From Nageia nagi (Eukaryota; Pinophyta): a stretch of DNA of 64,000 bases. Below the pieces are notes generated by a model. That model did no database searches. It saw only the letters and a list, made by a program, of their open reading frames with translations, and was not told the DNA's origin. The stretch lies in assembly GCA_050084985.1 (NCBI GenBank), contig JBITNC010000001.1:133300001-133364000 (forward strand), in the 5' to 3' direction. Both the position numbers and the translations under genes were made by a program. This document shows, in pieces, positions 11,011-23,299 of this stretch (position 1 is the first letter of the stretch; each line of letters starts with the position of its first letter).

Positions 11011-11889
11011 GAATTGCTTACCCTCAAGCAATGGTGGAAGACTGTAGCATATTGTCTTGCAAGAATCCTTCAATCTTGATAACAATGGTTGGTGAAGGTG
11101 AAATGCAACTTCAATATTCTTCATCCAGGATGGTAGTATAACGCAGACTACTAAAGCCTCATGCCCGTGCTTCACTGTAACTTGTAAACTCCCTGGTTTG
11201 TTGTAACTATCACTCCTCATCAACTACTCCATGGTAGTTCTCAGTACACATGGTGTATGTGTATCGATGTGGAGATGTACCTACAAGAACCTTAAGAAAA
11301 TCATAGATAAGTCAAAACAAGTTGGTGTCTTGCTCTTTAGATGAAGCCAATCCTCCCCCAAGCCCAACGTGGGGTCCCATGCTTCCCAATCACCCCCTAT
11401 GTATCCCAAGACTCCACTTCTCACTGTGGGGTGCCAAATTGCCACCTAACCCAACATTAAGTGCACAAACTCTTCTAGGTCCAACATGGGAAGCCAACAT
11501 CTTCTTATCCCAGCCGTTAAGTGCTCAAACCCCTTCAAACTGAATGTGGGAAGCCTAACCTCTCCAAGCCTCAATGTGGAATGCTCAGACTCCCTGAAGC
11601 TCAAAGTTTGATGGTGAATCTCCCACGTACCCAACATAGGGTGTCCAATCTCTCCTAGGCTCCATTTCTGATGACATATCCTTTAGATACCCAACATGAG
11701 GTGGAGATCCCTCCCAAGGCCTAACGTGGAATGCCTAGCTCCTCCAAGTCCCAACGTAGGCCCTTCGATCTCTCTGGGCTACAACGTGGGGTATGGAAGG
11801 TCCCCACTGCCCCTCATCTCCTATCAAGACTCCTCTTCTCCCAACGTGGCCCCGTCTTCCGCTTCCTCCTTCTAACATCACTCAATCAC
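11011..11889 (-). repeat. Degenerate CCACGTTGG-like array before the B polypurine tract
   Basis: From about 11340 to 11870 the motif CCCAACGTGGG or close variants recurs every 30 to 50 bp. It matches in position the array at 45905-46340 of the fuller B copy. The part 11011-11340 has no recognisable motif. ORFs across it are readings of the repeat. Confidence 0.65.
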
Positions 11890-12758
11890 CTCTAGCCATT
11901 TGTTGTCCACTTGTGGACAATAATCTCTAATCCCTTGCAATGTGTGGGTCTTAGCATCCATCTCGAAATTTGTAGTGAGTTTCTGATAATTCGTATCAAT
12001 ATCACCCAAATCAAACAGCCACTGCACTCCCAATAATGTGAGGATGCCCCTTCAAGGGATAGATGTAGAAATCCTCCCTCACTGTACAACTTTGCAATCT
12101 TACACCAAACCTCTCAACGATGTGATCTACCAGTGTGAGTTTCCCATTGGCGTTGGAAACTTTGAATCACTCGAACCCTTTGGTCTTTAGATTCTTCTTT
12201 TTTGCAAAACCTGCATCGATGAAGTTGTGGGTTGCTCCTAGGTCAATTAAGACCATCACATCTTGTCCTCCCGCTTCCCACATAATCTTCAACGTGAGGT
12301 ACTTCTTTACCCCATGTAGTGAAGCAATCATGCTTCTCAATGTGCCTTCAGCCCAAGGTGCCACTTGATCTAGGATGTCTACTCCAATCTCCATATCTAA
12401 ATCATCTTACTCATCCTCAGAAAACACATTTATGTAATGCACTTGTCCCTTACCTTGACAACGATGCCCTGGATCCCAAGTCTTCTTGCAATAGAAGCAC
12501 TTGCCCTCCTCTCTCAACTTCCTTCAAGTGGTTGCATCCAATTGATTCATTCGAGGTGGGGGAAAGGGTTTGGCCTTGCTAGGCCCATCTTTATCAGCAA
12601 AAAGCTTCCGTGATTGGCCCTCTGTACATCTGACCTCCATTGAGGGATTTCACCGTTGGCTCCAGATCATACGCAGCCCGAATAGCATCATCAAGGTTCC
12701 TACGAGAGGACACCTTGACCATTCCCTGCAATGGCTCTATCAAACCCTCGATCAAGAA
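11890..12758 (-). pseudogene. Family B gag tail and protease (truncated element)
   Basis: Minus strand. Near 12560-12755 is the gag C-terminal part (LIEGL, MVKVSSRR). Near 12440-12530 is a zinc knuckle of the CFYCKK...GH type in broken frame. At 12167-12394 is the protease (EGTLRSMIASLHGVKKYLTL, then LIDLGATHNFID). The active-site triplet is DLG instead of DSG or DTG, as in the copy at 45470. A shifted frame at 11892-12089 corresponds to the end of the protease region. The front of gag and the 5' LTR are missing: a giant-LTR fragment starts abruptly at 12759. No RT or integrase follows before the polypurine tract, as in the fuller B copy. Confidence 0.82.
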
Positions 12759-13365
12759 TGTTGTATCTTACACAACTTGCCCCAAAATTTCGCAATTTTG
12801 GGGACCCTCTACAACTTACATGCGTTTGGCACCTAGTCAATGCAACTTCTCCACGTTCCCAGATGAACTCAATATCATGCCTATTAGCCCATCACCCAAA
12901 TGTGCCCAAACAGCCCAATCCTAGTCATGTCGTGTTCAAGAGTTAAAACCCTCAAAAAATGGCTAAGTCTGGGAATTTAAGTCGAGTTTAGGTGAAACTG
13001 GAAAATTGGTATCGAGTCGGAGCCAAGCAACATGAATCCAGGTCACTCTTAGTCCTGGCGCATGCTCTAGGAAGACAAAATCTTGTCTTTCTACGACATG
13101 CGCTTAAGCCAGGAGGTCACCCGATTTAAATTCCAAGTGCGGAAAGTGGAACTAGGTCACTTCTGGACCCAACGCATGCCATGAAAAGTCAAAATCTTAT
13201 CTTTTTGGGGCATGTGCCAGGCTCAAGGAGGCATCCAGGATGGAATGAAGGCCTGGAAACAATGACTTAGTGCATTTCAAGGCTGGCACATGCCTCAAAA
13301 AGACAAAATCTTGTCTTTTGGGAGCATGCGACCAAGTCTGGAGACTACCAGGAGGGACTTGAGAC
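12759..13365 (+). mobile_element. Fragment of a giant LTR (family A), left end only
   Basis: It begins TGTTGTATC with the CCCCAAAAT...ATTTTGGGG palindrome. It runs parallel to 1298-1870, including GGCTAAGT and three hairpin units, then stops near 13365, where B-like sequence resumes. The right border is approximate. It interrupts the B gag at 12758. Confidence 0.8.
13057..13331 (+). repeat. Three hairpin units in the giant-LTR fragment
   Basis: The GCGCATG...GACAAAATC-TTGTC...CATGCGC units near 13058, 13172 and 13285 match units 1 to 3 of the array at 1586. Confidence 0.85.
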
Positions 13366-14690
13366 CCAGAACAATAAATTTGGCAGATAGAAGTATTTTA
13401 TTATTAGTTGCACATATATGTAGTGTTCCAAATGAACACTTGTGCCAAACACAACCAATGAAACTAACAAAGGTTTCCAAACCCTAGAATCACACCTCCT
13501 AAGCTCCAACGTTGAATCTCTCAGGCAACCAACAACTCCCAACACCCACGTAGGGCTTCCCAAGCATACAAATACACTACCAACCTAACGTTGAGCTTCT
13601 AGGGTATCAAATACCTCCACAGACCTGACGTCAACCCTTCTACACTATCATTCACACTCTACAACTCACGAAGGCATACAATGATGAATTATTAAATGGA
13701 TATCATCACAATGACCATACACTAGAAAACCAACATAGACAAATGGTCCAAACCCTAACACATGCACATGAACATCAATCACACAACAAGAACGAGATCC
13801 CAAGCTCTCGGATATGTATTAACAATATGGAATGCAATACAATCTCATACAATGGCCAATAAGCAACCATAGGCTTCCCAAGCCAATTCGAATATACACC
13901 AATTGGAGTAAATCAATGGAATAGATCCGCTCCCTCAATCTTCGTCTTCTCCCCACCGAAGGGGTTCTCCACGAACACAAGATATCCAACTGAATGGAAG
14001 GAACAAACCCTCAGATTCCATCGGATGGGTTAGATGCTTCACCTAACCGTAGATGAATGGGATTCCTCAACCCAATCACCCTCTAGATGCTCCGTTTAGA
14101 AAAGTATACTTTCAGTACCGCCAAGCTCAGATAGTCACATAGACAAGAAGTAGTACTATCAATCATTCAGCTAACATCCAAATGAGCTCCACTTGAGTAT
14201 TTATAAGCTACAATCAATAATTCACCTCGAAGTCATCCATAAGCCTTCTAATCCAAAGATAGGCATCTGGAGGGGCCCAGTGACTTAACACACCATTATG
14301 ATGTCCCGAATTGCCAATGCAGCAACATAAGGCCCAGTAATGCCAACATGGGGTCCCAATCAACCTGAAGTGCCAACATGGGTATCCTGAAAGCCCAGTA
14401 AGCCAACGTTGAGGTGTGGGGCCCTCCTTCGAGGTGGCACAAGCATGATGACAATCCTAGAACACTAGGACTCGTTGGGATTCCCACAACTCGAGATCTC
14501 CAATCCTACAACACACTAACATGACTACTTAAGATAGAGATTTCCCGCTAGGGCTCACAAGTGGGGTCCACATGACCTAGTATGTCTCGTCTTAAGCTAC
14601 AAGCATGAACATGACCAAATACAAGGGATATCTCTAAGATATCTGCTTGACAACTACAAATTGGCACTATAGTACAAAAGGGATATCACA
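13366..14690 (-). mobile_element. Diverged family B LTR remnant, minus strand
   Basis: It keeps B landmarks in minus order: TGTGATATCCC at the right end (14690), CCAACGTTGA-type motifs, the CACCGAAGG and CGCTCCCTCA block near 13930-13970, TGACGTCA near 13626, and CTAGATGCTCC. The left border near 13366 is a guess. No gene is seen. Confidence 0.6.
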
Positions 14691-14895
14691 ATGTATCTAG
14701 ACATTAATATAACCAAGCGAAGGGAATATGTCGATCTTTAGAACCAATTATGAACCCCAATGTGGGACATCTCCCTCCTTAGATAAATAGGAGTTATTTA
14801 GTGTTGTTACATTTGATTGTTAAGATCCCACGCTTGATTGTGCACATCCCAAGGTCACATTTAGAGGTTAAATCTTGGCACCAAGCATGGAATGT
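14691..14895 (+). mobile_element. Short family B LTR fragment, plus strand
   Basis: GTGGGACATCTCCCTCC near 14762 and GATTGTG...ATCCCAAGG near 14845 match the plus-strand B LTR at about 50090-50170. It faces away from the minus LTR next to it and is cut off by element C at 14896. Confidence 0.5.
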
Positions 14896-15865
14896 GAAAT
14901 GTACCTTTCTAGGCTTTATCCAATTTCTCACTTAATTCCACATTCATTCACAAATTAGGGCATCAAAGTAATTGCTCATTAATCATCCCAAATATGTGCT
15001 AAAAACTCTAATATAATAGCAGTAGCCAAATCTGATATAAAGCTACATGCGAATATGACCAAACTAAGGCACAATTTCATATCTGTAACATAACAAAAAT
15101 ATAGCTCCAAAATACTCTAATTCACATACATTCCCATGCACAATGAAGATAGTAGCATAGCATAAATATATAGGAACATTCATTCACATTCGAGACACAA
15201 TATAAAAGCCAATATCATCAATAATCAACCAAGAATAAGTATAGGGTTGTAACAAGCCTGTAACAAGTTCTAGGGCAAAGCCCAAGACTCAAAGATGCTC
15301 AATCTAGACTCCTCAAGGCTGTCGCAAATTCCAAGAAGGTTCCAAAGCTTGGTGCAAGTCCCAAGATGGCTCCTAATGGCTAGCGCAAGCTCGCAATTAC
15401 CAAAGATAGTTGGCGCAAGCTTTCTATGTGATGTAGAAGCGTAGAAGAGCCACTTCTAGGCTAGGGAGCAGCCCTAAGCCCTAGAAGGTATAGAAGGGGA
15501 GCATCCCTAAACTCCGAATGATCCAAGATCGAATGCACAAGATGATTTCTTCAAGTGGCCACAATCCATGCTTATATAGGTCTCCAAACTTGCAAATAGA
15601 GTCTCCCAAGGGCAACCGACTAGGAGGGAGCAATAATAAAAATTTAAAATAGCTCTGAAGTCTCCCCAGGATGACCAAAGTGGCCCTTTAATTTTAGCCA
15701 ATACAAATATATATTGCTCTTACTTGAGCATTTGCCTTATGGGGCACAAATATGAATATCCAAATACATTAATTAATAAATCAAAGACTCCTAATCTAAG
15801 TACTGAAAGTCAAAGTGAATAAGCATGGAGGTTGACTTCTAGATGTCCCAAATCGGGACATTTCA
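14896..15865 (-). mobile_element. 3' LTR of element C
   Basis: Bounded by TGAAATGT and ACATTTCA inverted ends. It is close to the LTR at 19922-20846, differing by scattered substitutions and an indel of about 48 bp near 15140. A polypurine tract abuts it on the internal side. No clear target duplication was found across the two LTRs. Confidence 0.88.
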
Positions 15866-15867
15866 AG

Positions 15868-15880
15868 TCCTCCCTCCTCA
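15868..15880 (-). promoter_or_regulatory. Polypurine tract of element C
   Basis: On the minus strand GAGGAGGGAGGAC lies just upstream of the LTR start TGAAATG. The preceding GGGCAAGCAATT is shared with the B elements. Confidence 0.82.
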
Positions 15881-18367
15881 AATTGCTTGCCCTCAAGCAA
15901 ATCCAATCACACCCCAAAGCGATGCTTGTCTTCTTGCTTTATCTTCAAATATGCCACACTGTCCAAGTGTTCCAAGTGGTGCTTGAGTCCATGGTTGTCC
16001 TCCAAATGTGGACAAACAATTCAAATACTCTTCAAAGTAGTCACTTGATGATATGAAGAAAATGCAATGATGGAGACGGCTATCCCAAGGGGAGAGGCAA
16101 GAAATGTTATTGATGATACATGCTTTTTCAACCTCCAACCTTGTGCCTTGCTTCCAAATGGGTCCCAATATTTTGTTGTTCCAAAACTGAGAGAAACTGT
16201 GACTAGTAAGGAGCTGGCCTGAGTGCTTTGGCTGATGAACAGGACTATTTCAACGACTGTAGCATTGGAAAAATGTCTTATAAATGCTTCCTCCTTATTA
16301 GGACTTGATGTTATGTCCTTGGTGCAAACTGTACTGTGTTCGAAAAGGGTGTTCCCCACCAAAACTAGGCATAAATCAGTCAATAGGGGATTGATTTTTG
16401 AGTCCACAAATCCTATCTTCTTCAACCCAATCTCTACAAAACACTCCCAAACTGGACTGTACTTTGAGTGTGCATAACCCATAGAGAAGCGATGTAAATT
16501 TGGTGCCAATAAACGTTAGAGAAAATACTTGACAATGCATACATTGATTGGCAACAATGAGATTCATAGGCTGAAGTGGCAAGGTTCCTTTGGTCACTTT
16601 GCAAACCCTTTCAATCATACTTGACTGTCCCAAACCTGAGTGTGTGTCAATCAGCAAGGTGTCTCTTGCAGCCATATAAAAAATTTTGTTGAGAGGGGCT
16701 AAATAATTGAATTTGACTCCCAACTTGTGCTCTTCGTCTTCTATAAGATAATTACAAAGATCAGAGATGGTGTCTTGGCTATTCCTTGTTATTGGTGGTA
16801 GCCTTTGTCCCTTTTTAAACTTGTAATGATTGCTGCAAACCCTGTAAGTGTTGTGGTTCCTTTTTGTTGCATGGGATAACCTTGTGGCAATATTCTTTAT
16901 TTGTTTGCATCTATAAGGAATATTAACATGTTTGGCAATTTTACAGAAAGGACAGTATGGTCCCCTTGTACCCTCTCTAAGAATGATAGGTGCAATCCTG
17001 CAACACTGATGACATACATACATACTGGAAAATTTGTTCAACTAAAATATGGCAGTCGTCCCATGGGATAGCATACAATCTCATTCCATCTCCCCAAACT
17101 TTATATCTTCATGCCATTTTCTGTCAACAACTGGCTGTTGAGTAAGAGGATGTATAGGGCCTTGGTTCCGATATTTTAACTTGTCTTCTTTGCAAGAGTT
17201 CACTGAATGCACCGATTGATGTTCAACATCTTCCCCTTTTCTTGGTAAATGACTCCCTAGGAAGTCTACACTCTTGGCATATCTTCCCAGGTTGCTACCC
17301 CTAACTGAAACTCGTTCATATGCCTTTAATGAGGGCCTCTATTGCTGTTGTTCAAGAATTGAATGTGATGACAAGGTCTGATTTATCTTGCTACATATGT
17401 CATATATCTTGCCAAGTACAATATGAAATGCATTTCTACCAATGATCCCAATTATACCAAACAATGCAAGTATGTTAACCCTCAACTTCATTCCTCCTTT
17501 TATCAATCCATGAATTTTCATCATCGTGTACCAAAGAGGGTAAACGAAATTTAATATACTGCTGTTACAAGTACTGTCATACCTTTTTGAAATTGCTTTA
17601 GAGTGCTGTCCAAAATCTGTAATTTGATTTGCTTCTATGATTGTGCCTACATCTCCAAATTCGTCCCTTATATCCCTTGTATGAAACGAGCCTTTAATGC
17701 CCTTCTTTACTTGCTTGTATCCAAACTTTAAGGGAGTCAAAAGGGGTGAGATTATACTCAGTATACTGCTGTCAAAATTAGGAAACTCATCATTCCTTGT
17801 GCGGGGAGTGTGTTGGCTAATTATTGCTATCAAAGGGTGCTTTTGATCTCTGTCCCATGGGGGGTAACTGCTGTGAGTGTTGGAGATACTGCTGTTCCCT
17901 TTTTGGGTGACGTCTTGGCTAATGTAATCTTCATGAAAGCTTTCCCATCTATTTATTGCAAGTAATGTGTATATAAGATGGATGCCCTTCAATGTCACCC
18001 TTCGCCCTTGTGTATCCAAGCATACAACAGGTCTGATATGACCCCCAAACCTTTCCAAACCTTCAACGAACAATCCCTCATCATTTCCAACTGAAGTGTT
18101 GTGCAAAGAAGTGATATAACTGATGGAATGTGGACTAGATGGTTGGTTCAATAGAATCGATATTGGGTCTCATTTAGTGCATAATAAGTGGGAACTCCCA
18201 AACTCTACATCCTCATTCACATAGTCATTTTCCAATACAGTCTCATTAAGTGCTCCAACTATCCACAAACATGCAGCCCATATGAAAAGTGAAAGAATGA
18301 ATAAGTATTGTGCTACAGTTCCATACTTGTCATTCCTTGTCCACCTCATCAAACACATTGTTGCCAC
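15881..18367 (-). pseudogene. Unknown ORF block of element C, in the place of pol
   Basis: Not recognised. Minus-strand frames at 18170-18367, 17339-18151, 16376-17041 and 16021-16509 join with few breaks into about 800 residues; 17041-17338 also stays open in the frame that links the second and third. Visible features are a hydrophobic N-terminal segment (YLFILSLFIWAACLWIVGAL) that could span a membrane, a second hydrophobic run near 17440-17490 (NILALFGIIGIIG), a cysteine cluster near 16930-17030 (CHQCC, then CPFC) that could bind zinc, and further hydrophobic stretches near 16060-16250. A loose internal repeat around SSIL...P is seen twice. No RT, RNase H or integrase motif appears. It lies on the element strand between gag and the 3' LTR, so it could be a captured host sequence or an env-like gene. 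Confidence 0.5.
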
Positions 18368-18830
18368 TAGTCCTTGATATTTAGCTCTGAGATTGTAAAA
18401 ATCGGATGAATTTCATACCTTGTGGGAGAGTTGTCTTGGCTGATCCATGATCCCAATTAATATAAATATGACTTCAGATAGGAAATGTTCCCATTTGAAA
18501 ACCTTAAGACTGAATATGTGATCTCAACTCTGTCCCTGGCTGAATCTAAGCTAGGCTGAACTGAAACCATGGAATATTGTGATGCATTCTTCATGACATC
18601 TCCAAATTTAAATAAGACTCAATTCTATATCAGCAGTGATCATCAATTGTCCTTTACAATTAAAATTACTAGAATTTCGGTCATACCCCTTTGAAGTGTC
18701 TTCCATGTCGTTCCAACCCCCAAGAGAGTCTTCTTGGTGCCTGAGTGAAATCCACGTGCTTCAAATCCGCGTCACAAATCATGCTTTCCCTATGTATCAA
18801 AAACCTCGGATTCCATAGAATTATAGGCTA
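18368..18830 (-). other. Spacer between gag and the unknown ORF block of element C
   Basis: No ORF with a recognisable motif. The sequence is AT-rich with stops in all frames. Confidence 0.4.
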
Positions 18831-19863
18831 ATGATACTTAATTGAAATGGTGTGCTCATGCTTATGTGACCATGCATTACCTTTATCTTCTTCAACATTA
18901 GGTGCTTGCCTACCTTCAAGATCAATTTTAGTTGTCCTTATGATATCTTCTCGACATGATTCTTCCTTGGCAAGACAACTTCCCCTTGTCTTGTCATAGT
19001 TCCCATACAAGGCTTGAGAACCAAGTTGTCTTTTGCGGAAAGATGTCATCATCTTCTTTCTTCGAAGGTGTATTGACGATCTTAACCATGTCATCAATCC
19101 CATTAGTGAATCTAATAGTTATAGAAATCTGATTGGATTTGTTTATTTGAACCATTGTTTTGTTCTTCTCCTCATGCCCAATATCAATACTAGTAGTTGT
19201 ATGCATTTCTATGCAATCATTGAGGAATTTCATCAAATATACCTCATGAGATCGGGTGTTTTCTTCATGTGATCCCTGCTCTTATTTTCTAATTTTCTCA
19301 TTCCTCTTCTCAAATTCCTCATGGATCTTTTGGCTAAAGTATTCAAAAGTGGTGATATGTTCATGGCCCAAAGTGGTGAGGCCATTGTACCACCATTCAT
19401 GTGCAATGTCCTCAAGGTGGAGGGAAGCATACTGAATTGCATCTTTCTCATCCATGGGATGGAGAAAGAAGTAAGTTCTCAACCTTTATAGCCATGCTCC
19501 AATGGAGATGTTGCTTCCGTTGAACATAGGCACTTGCAATTGCTTGTAATACTTACTTCCTTTGTCAATCTTCTTCCCCATAAACTTCAAATAACTCTCA
19601 AATGAAATCGCTTGTCTAAATTCATTGTTCTTGGCTTGGTATTGTGTGAAGTCAGAGTTCAAACCCTCGCTTGGACTTGCATTGCTTTCTTCATCTTGCA
19701 TAGCTAATGGGCAAGCGTCAACCTTCTTTATGGCTCTATTCCTTTGTCCATGTGTGGTTGACCCTGAAACTTCTTGATGGGACTAAGAGAGCCCATTTAC
19801 TTTGTTAACCAACTGTGTGAGCACATTGATCATAGACTTCAATTCTTCTTGTAGAATAGCCAT
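18831..19863 (-). pseudogene. gag of element C (broken)
   Basis: Minus strand from ATG 19863 (MAILQEELKSMINVL), 46 bp inside the PBS. It has the Retrotrans_gag-type core: VPMFNGSN, then AIQYASLHLEDIAHEWW, then TTFEYFSQKIHEEFEKR at 19282-19482. A basic and polar tail continues to about 18831. Stops near 19494 and 19290 and frameshifts break it. No zinc knuckle is seen. It would form the particle shell in a working element; this copy cannot be translated whole. Confidence 0.82.
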
Positions 19864-19908
19864 CTAAACCCTAGGTAGCATTCCCCTCATAGGTTGGTAG
19901 CACTTTGA

Positions 19909-19920
19909 GGTCTAATACCA
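19909..19920 (-). promoter_or_regulatory. Primer-binding site of element C
   Basis: On minus TGGTATTAGACC lies one base inside the LTR end (…GGTACATTACA). It is close to the initiator-Met tRNA complement. Confidence 0.85.
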
Positions 19921-19921
19921 T

Positions 19922-20846
19922 TGTAATGTACCTTTCTAGGGTTTATCCAATTTCTCACTTAATTTTGTATTCATTCACAAATTAGGGCATCAAAGTAATT
20001 GCTCATTAACCATCCAAATATGTGTTCAAAACTGAAATATAACAACGGTAGGGAAATCTGATATAAAGCTCATGTAACATGTGAATATGACCAAACTAAG
20101 GCACATTTCAGATCTGTAACATAACAGAAATATAGCTCCAAAATACTCTAATCTGCATACATTCCCATGCACAACGAAGATTCGATACGCAATATAAGAG
20201 CCAATATCATCAATAATCAACCAAGAATAAGTGTAGAGCTGTAACAAGCCTATAACAAGTTCTAAGGCAAAGCCCAAGCCTCAAAGATGGTCAAACTCGA
20301 CTCCTCGAGGCTGGCACAAATCCCCAAAAGGCTCCAATGCTTGGCACAAGTCCCAAGATGGCTCCTAAGGGCTGGAGCAAGCTTTCCAAGTGATGTAGAA
20401 GTGTAGAAGAGCCACTTCTAGGCTAAGGAGCAGCCCTTAGCCTTAGAAGCTAGAGAAGGGAAGCATCCCTAAACTCCAAATGATCCAAGATTGAATGCAC
20501 AACATGATTTCTTCAAGTGGCCACAATCCATGCGTATATAGATCTCCAAACTTACAAATAGAGTCTCCCAAGGGCAGCCAACTAGGAGGGAGCAATAAGA
20601 AAATAGCTCCTAAGTCTCCCCAAGATGGCCAACTAGGTGTGGGAGCAAAATCACTTAAAGTGGCCCTTTAATTTTAGCCAATACAAATATATATTGCTCT
20701 TACTTGAGTGCTTGCCTTATGGGGCACAAATATGAATATCCAAATATATTAATTAATAAATAAAAGACTCCTAATCTAAGTACTAAAAGTCAAAGTGAAT
20801 AAGCATGGAGGTTGACTTCTAGATGTCCCAAATTGGGGACATTTCA
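19922..20846 (-). mobile_element. 5' LTR of element C
   Basis: It runs from TGTAATGTACC to GGGGACATTTCA in plus reading and pairs with 14896-15865. It is followed by the PBS and gag on the minus strand. The substitutions between the two LTRs show that the insertion is not recent. Confidence 0.88.
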
Positions 20847-21547
20847 GTAGGAGTGAACTATCCGTCCATCTCATATCTATAGCAAATGCTCATGATAGAA
20901 GGACAACTTGGGGAAGAGAGGGGTGGGAAGGGAGATCATGTGTACCTAATGTACTGTTGACTAATGTCCTCATGGATCTTGCTCAATATCTTCTCCTTCG
21001 AAGGCAGAAGTTGCAAGGACGCTCCCAAAGAGAATTTGTAAGGAGGAAACCTACCAATCGGTGTTTGAATGCTGACCAATAGCATCCATAACAGTGCATA
21101 CAAACAAGTATGTGACTAAAATAAAAACGTAGTATTCAATGCAAACAAGTTCCTATATTCCTTTTGAACAAATTATATAAAGTTTTCAAGGATTAGCAAT
21201 TATTGACATCAATAGGTTTTTCGAATTATACTTATAGTGGGTGTGCATGCTTGGTAAAACAGGTTTGTCATTGTCTTAATTTGTGTAGACCATGCATAAT
21301 TCTAAAAACAATGAGGCTCGGGTTTGGAACATGTTACAGCTACACCCATAATAGTGGGCCCAGAGTAATATCCATTTAACGATATTATTAAAGCTTTAAG
21401 AATCTCAGAATTGGTCAACTATGCAAAGAAAATTACTTTTCTATAACTCACTGTTAAAGCCTTCGGTTGATTATATGACCATTTCAAAGATTGTTTGCAA
21501 AGGAAAAAATAACACTCAAGAAATGGGAAAGATTTTCAAATACATAC
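20847..21547. other. Non-repetitive DNA, probably tRNase Z intron
   Basis: AT-rich sequence downstream of the last exon found, beginning with the GTATGT donor. I see no exon, tRNA or repeat in it. Confidence 0.45.
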
Positions 21548-21679
21548 TTGCAGTTGAGTGACCTTTTTCAACAGCTTCAGCAGCATCCTCCTCTAGAAGA
21601 GTGCATTCATGAACAAGGGTATCTGCTCCAAAAGCTGCTGATTGCAATGAACGTGAATTGTATGTATCCCCTAGGATAG
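21548..21679 (-). CDS. TRZ: tRNase Z exon (GDT, HECT and GHST motifs)
   Basis: This exon encodes 43 whole codons of a tRNase Z, the metallo-beta-lactamase-fold enzyme that cuts the 3' trailer from tRNA precursors. It contains ILGDTYNS with the metal-binding aspartate, ADTLVHECTLLEED, which is the HEAT box of the family in HECT form, and EKGHSTA, the HST box. The acceptor is TGTCTGTAG and the donor is GTATGT. It begins in phase with the GRKI exon at 26360-26408 (G plus CT gives Ala before ILGDT). It is 132 bp, with one base left over at the 3' end. The next exon, which should carry the last histidine motif, is not seen to the left. The open reading frame on the plus strand here is a shadow. 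Confidence 0.9.
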
Positions 21680-23299
21680 CTACAGACAGAAATTAATACT
21701 TAGGAATCAAAGAGTTAACAAAATTGAAAAGATGAGAAAAAATCCAAAGTGGTCAGTATCAACATTCAACATGACAGCGTAAAAGTTGTTTTTCATGGAA
21801 AACATGGCCATTCCAACAGACAAAGTTGAGGACAACATCCTGAAAGTGACATTCTCATGAAATCAACTCTGTGCAAGGAAAGGAATTTGATCTATTTACC
21901 TTTACAGAGATAAAATGTCTTTTAATGACTGCACAAAAACAACTATTGTAGGAGGAATTGACCTTAGTTTTCTAGAGCAATCATTCAAAAAACAGGAAAG
22001 CTGACAAACACTTGTCAAATTCAAAAACGCAACTGTAGTGCTTCAAATTAGCTTTCTATCTTCAGGTTCTCCATTCACTGGACATTTTCAATTCTTTCCT
22101 TGCCACCAACATAAGCACATCTTCTGTGCAATCCATTTAGGGAGGAGAGCATAGAGCAGTATCCCTATTCGTTGCTCATTTTCTTGATTGTAAGAGAGGT
22201 TTCACTTTCTCATTGATTAATATATAAGGTTCAGTATAATCAACCTCAGATCAATAAGGAAGATTGTGTAAAGCAATTGTCACCAAGCAGTATGATAGTA
22301 CAAACTATTGCAAACACTCTTTGCTGTCATTATCACTCCAATGTACATCATATAGTTAAAATATTATTAGCTGGAGTATCCTTGGCTGGCTTGTGTGTTA
22401 GTTTACACTAATCTTATTTTCATTGCAGCAAAAGCTTACAATAAAATCAATGAGACATGGAGTAAGCTATAGTCATTCTTACACAGCCTATCAAGAGCAC
22501 CTAGATTTAACAACTAAGGCATGTACTTGCCTTATCCAAAATTGCGATTTTGACTTGCTAACAACTAGACTAGTTTGAACTTTGATCTTTCAAATTTTAT
22601 GCATGAACCTGTAATAGCTTTGTGAGTAATAGCTTTTGAAAGTTCATCTGTTTGTCGAACCTTCTCTCAAAATGTAAGCCTCAGTGATTCTACTAGGAGA
22701 CAACATATTTCATTACCTGAAGAATTGAGGGAATTGCAACCAGTAAGAAGGGACACTATTTTCATGAGGAAGAAGCACACAACATTGAACTATAAGCCAA
22801 TATGAAGCTCAAGAGATGCCCACTAGAGTTGTTGCAATAATATTGCTCACAAAACATATATAGGCATTTAAAGAAAGAATCCTTACTAAGAACACTACCA
22901 GAATGTATTCTAGAAAACTGAACATGCACCAAGGAGAAAATGAGGATTACAGTTCATGCTGAAGAATACAAGACAATATATTTGTGAATAAAGAAGATAT
23001 TAAAGCTCTTATTTCTAAAACTAAGCTGGTCAATTATTTGGTACTGCACAACAGACTTCAAACCTCTCGAAGAAATGCATTTGGTACCTTATGTTGCAGA
23101 GAATATTTGCTTTTGCATACAAGTTCTAGTATCACACTGCACAAAAAGCAATGGGAACGGGACAGAAAAGATTATTTCTTTCAGATTTTATGATGGATGA
23201 AACAAGAAATAATTATACCGGAAAGTCACATCACTCATTCTTGGCAAAAACTCAGTATGCACAAAAGTAGAGAGTATTACTCAGAAATAACCCTAAAAT

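Noticed and set aside
20940-21060. Possible last tRNase Z exon on minus near 21000
   Set aside because: The frame is partly open, but the residues do not resemble the motif expected after GHSTA and the phase does not fit.
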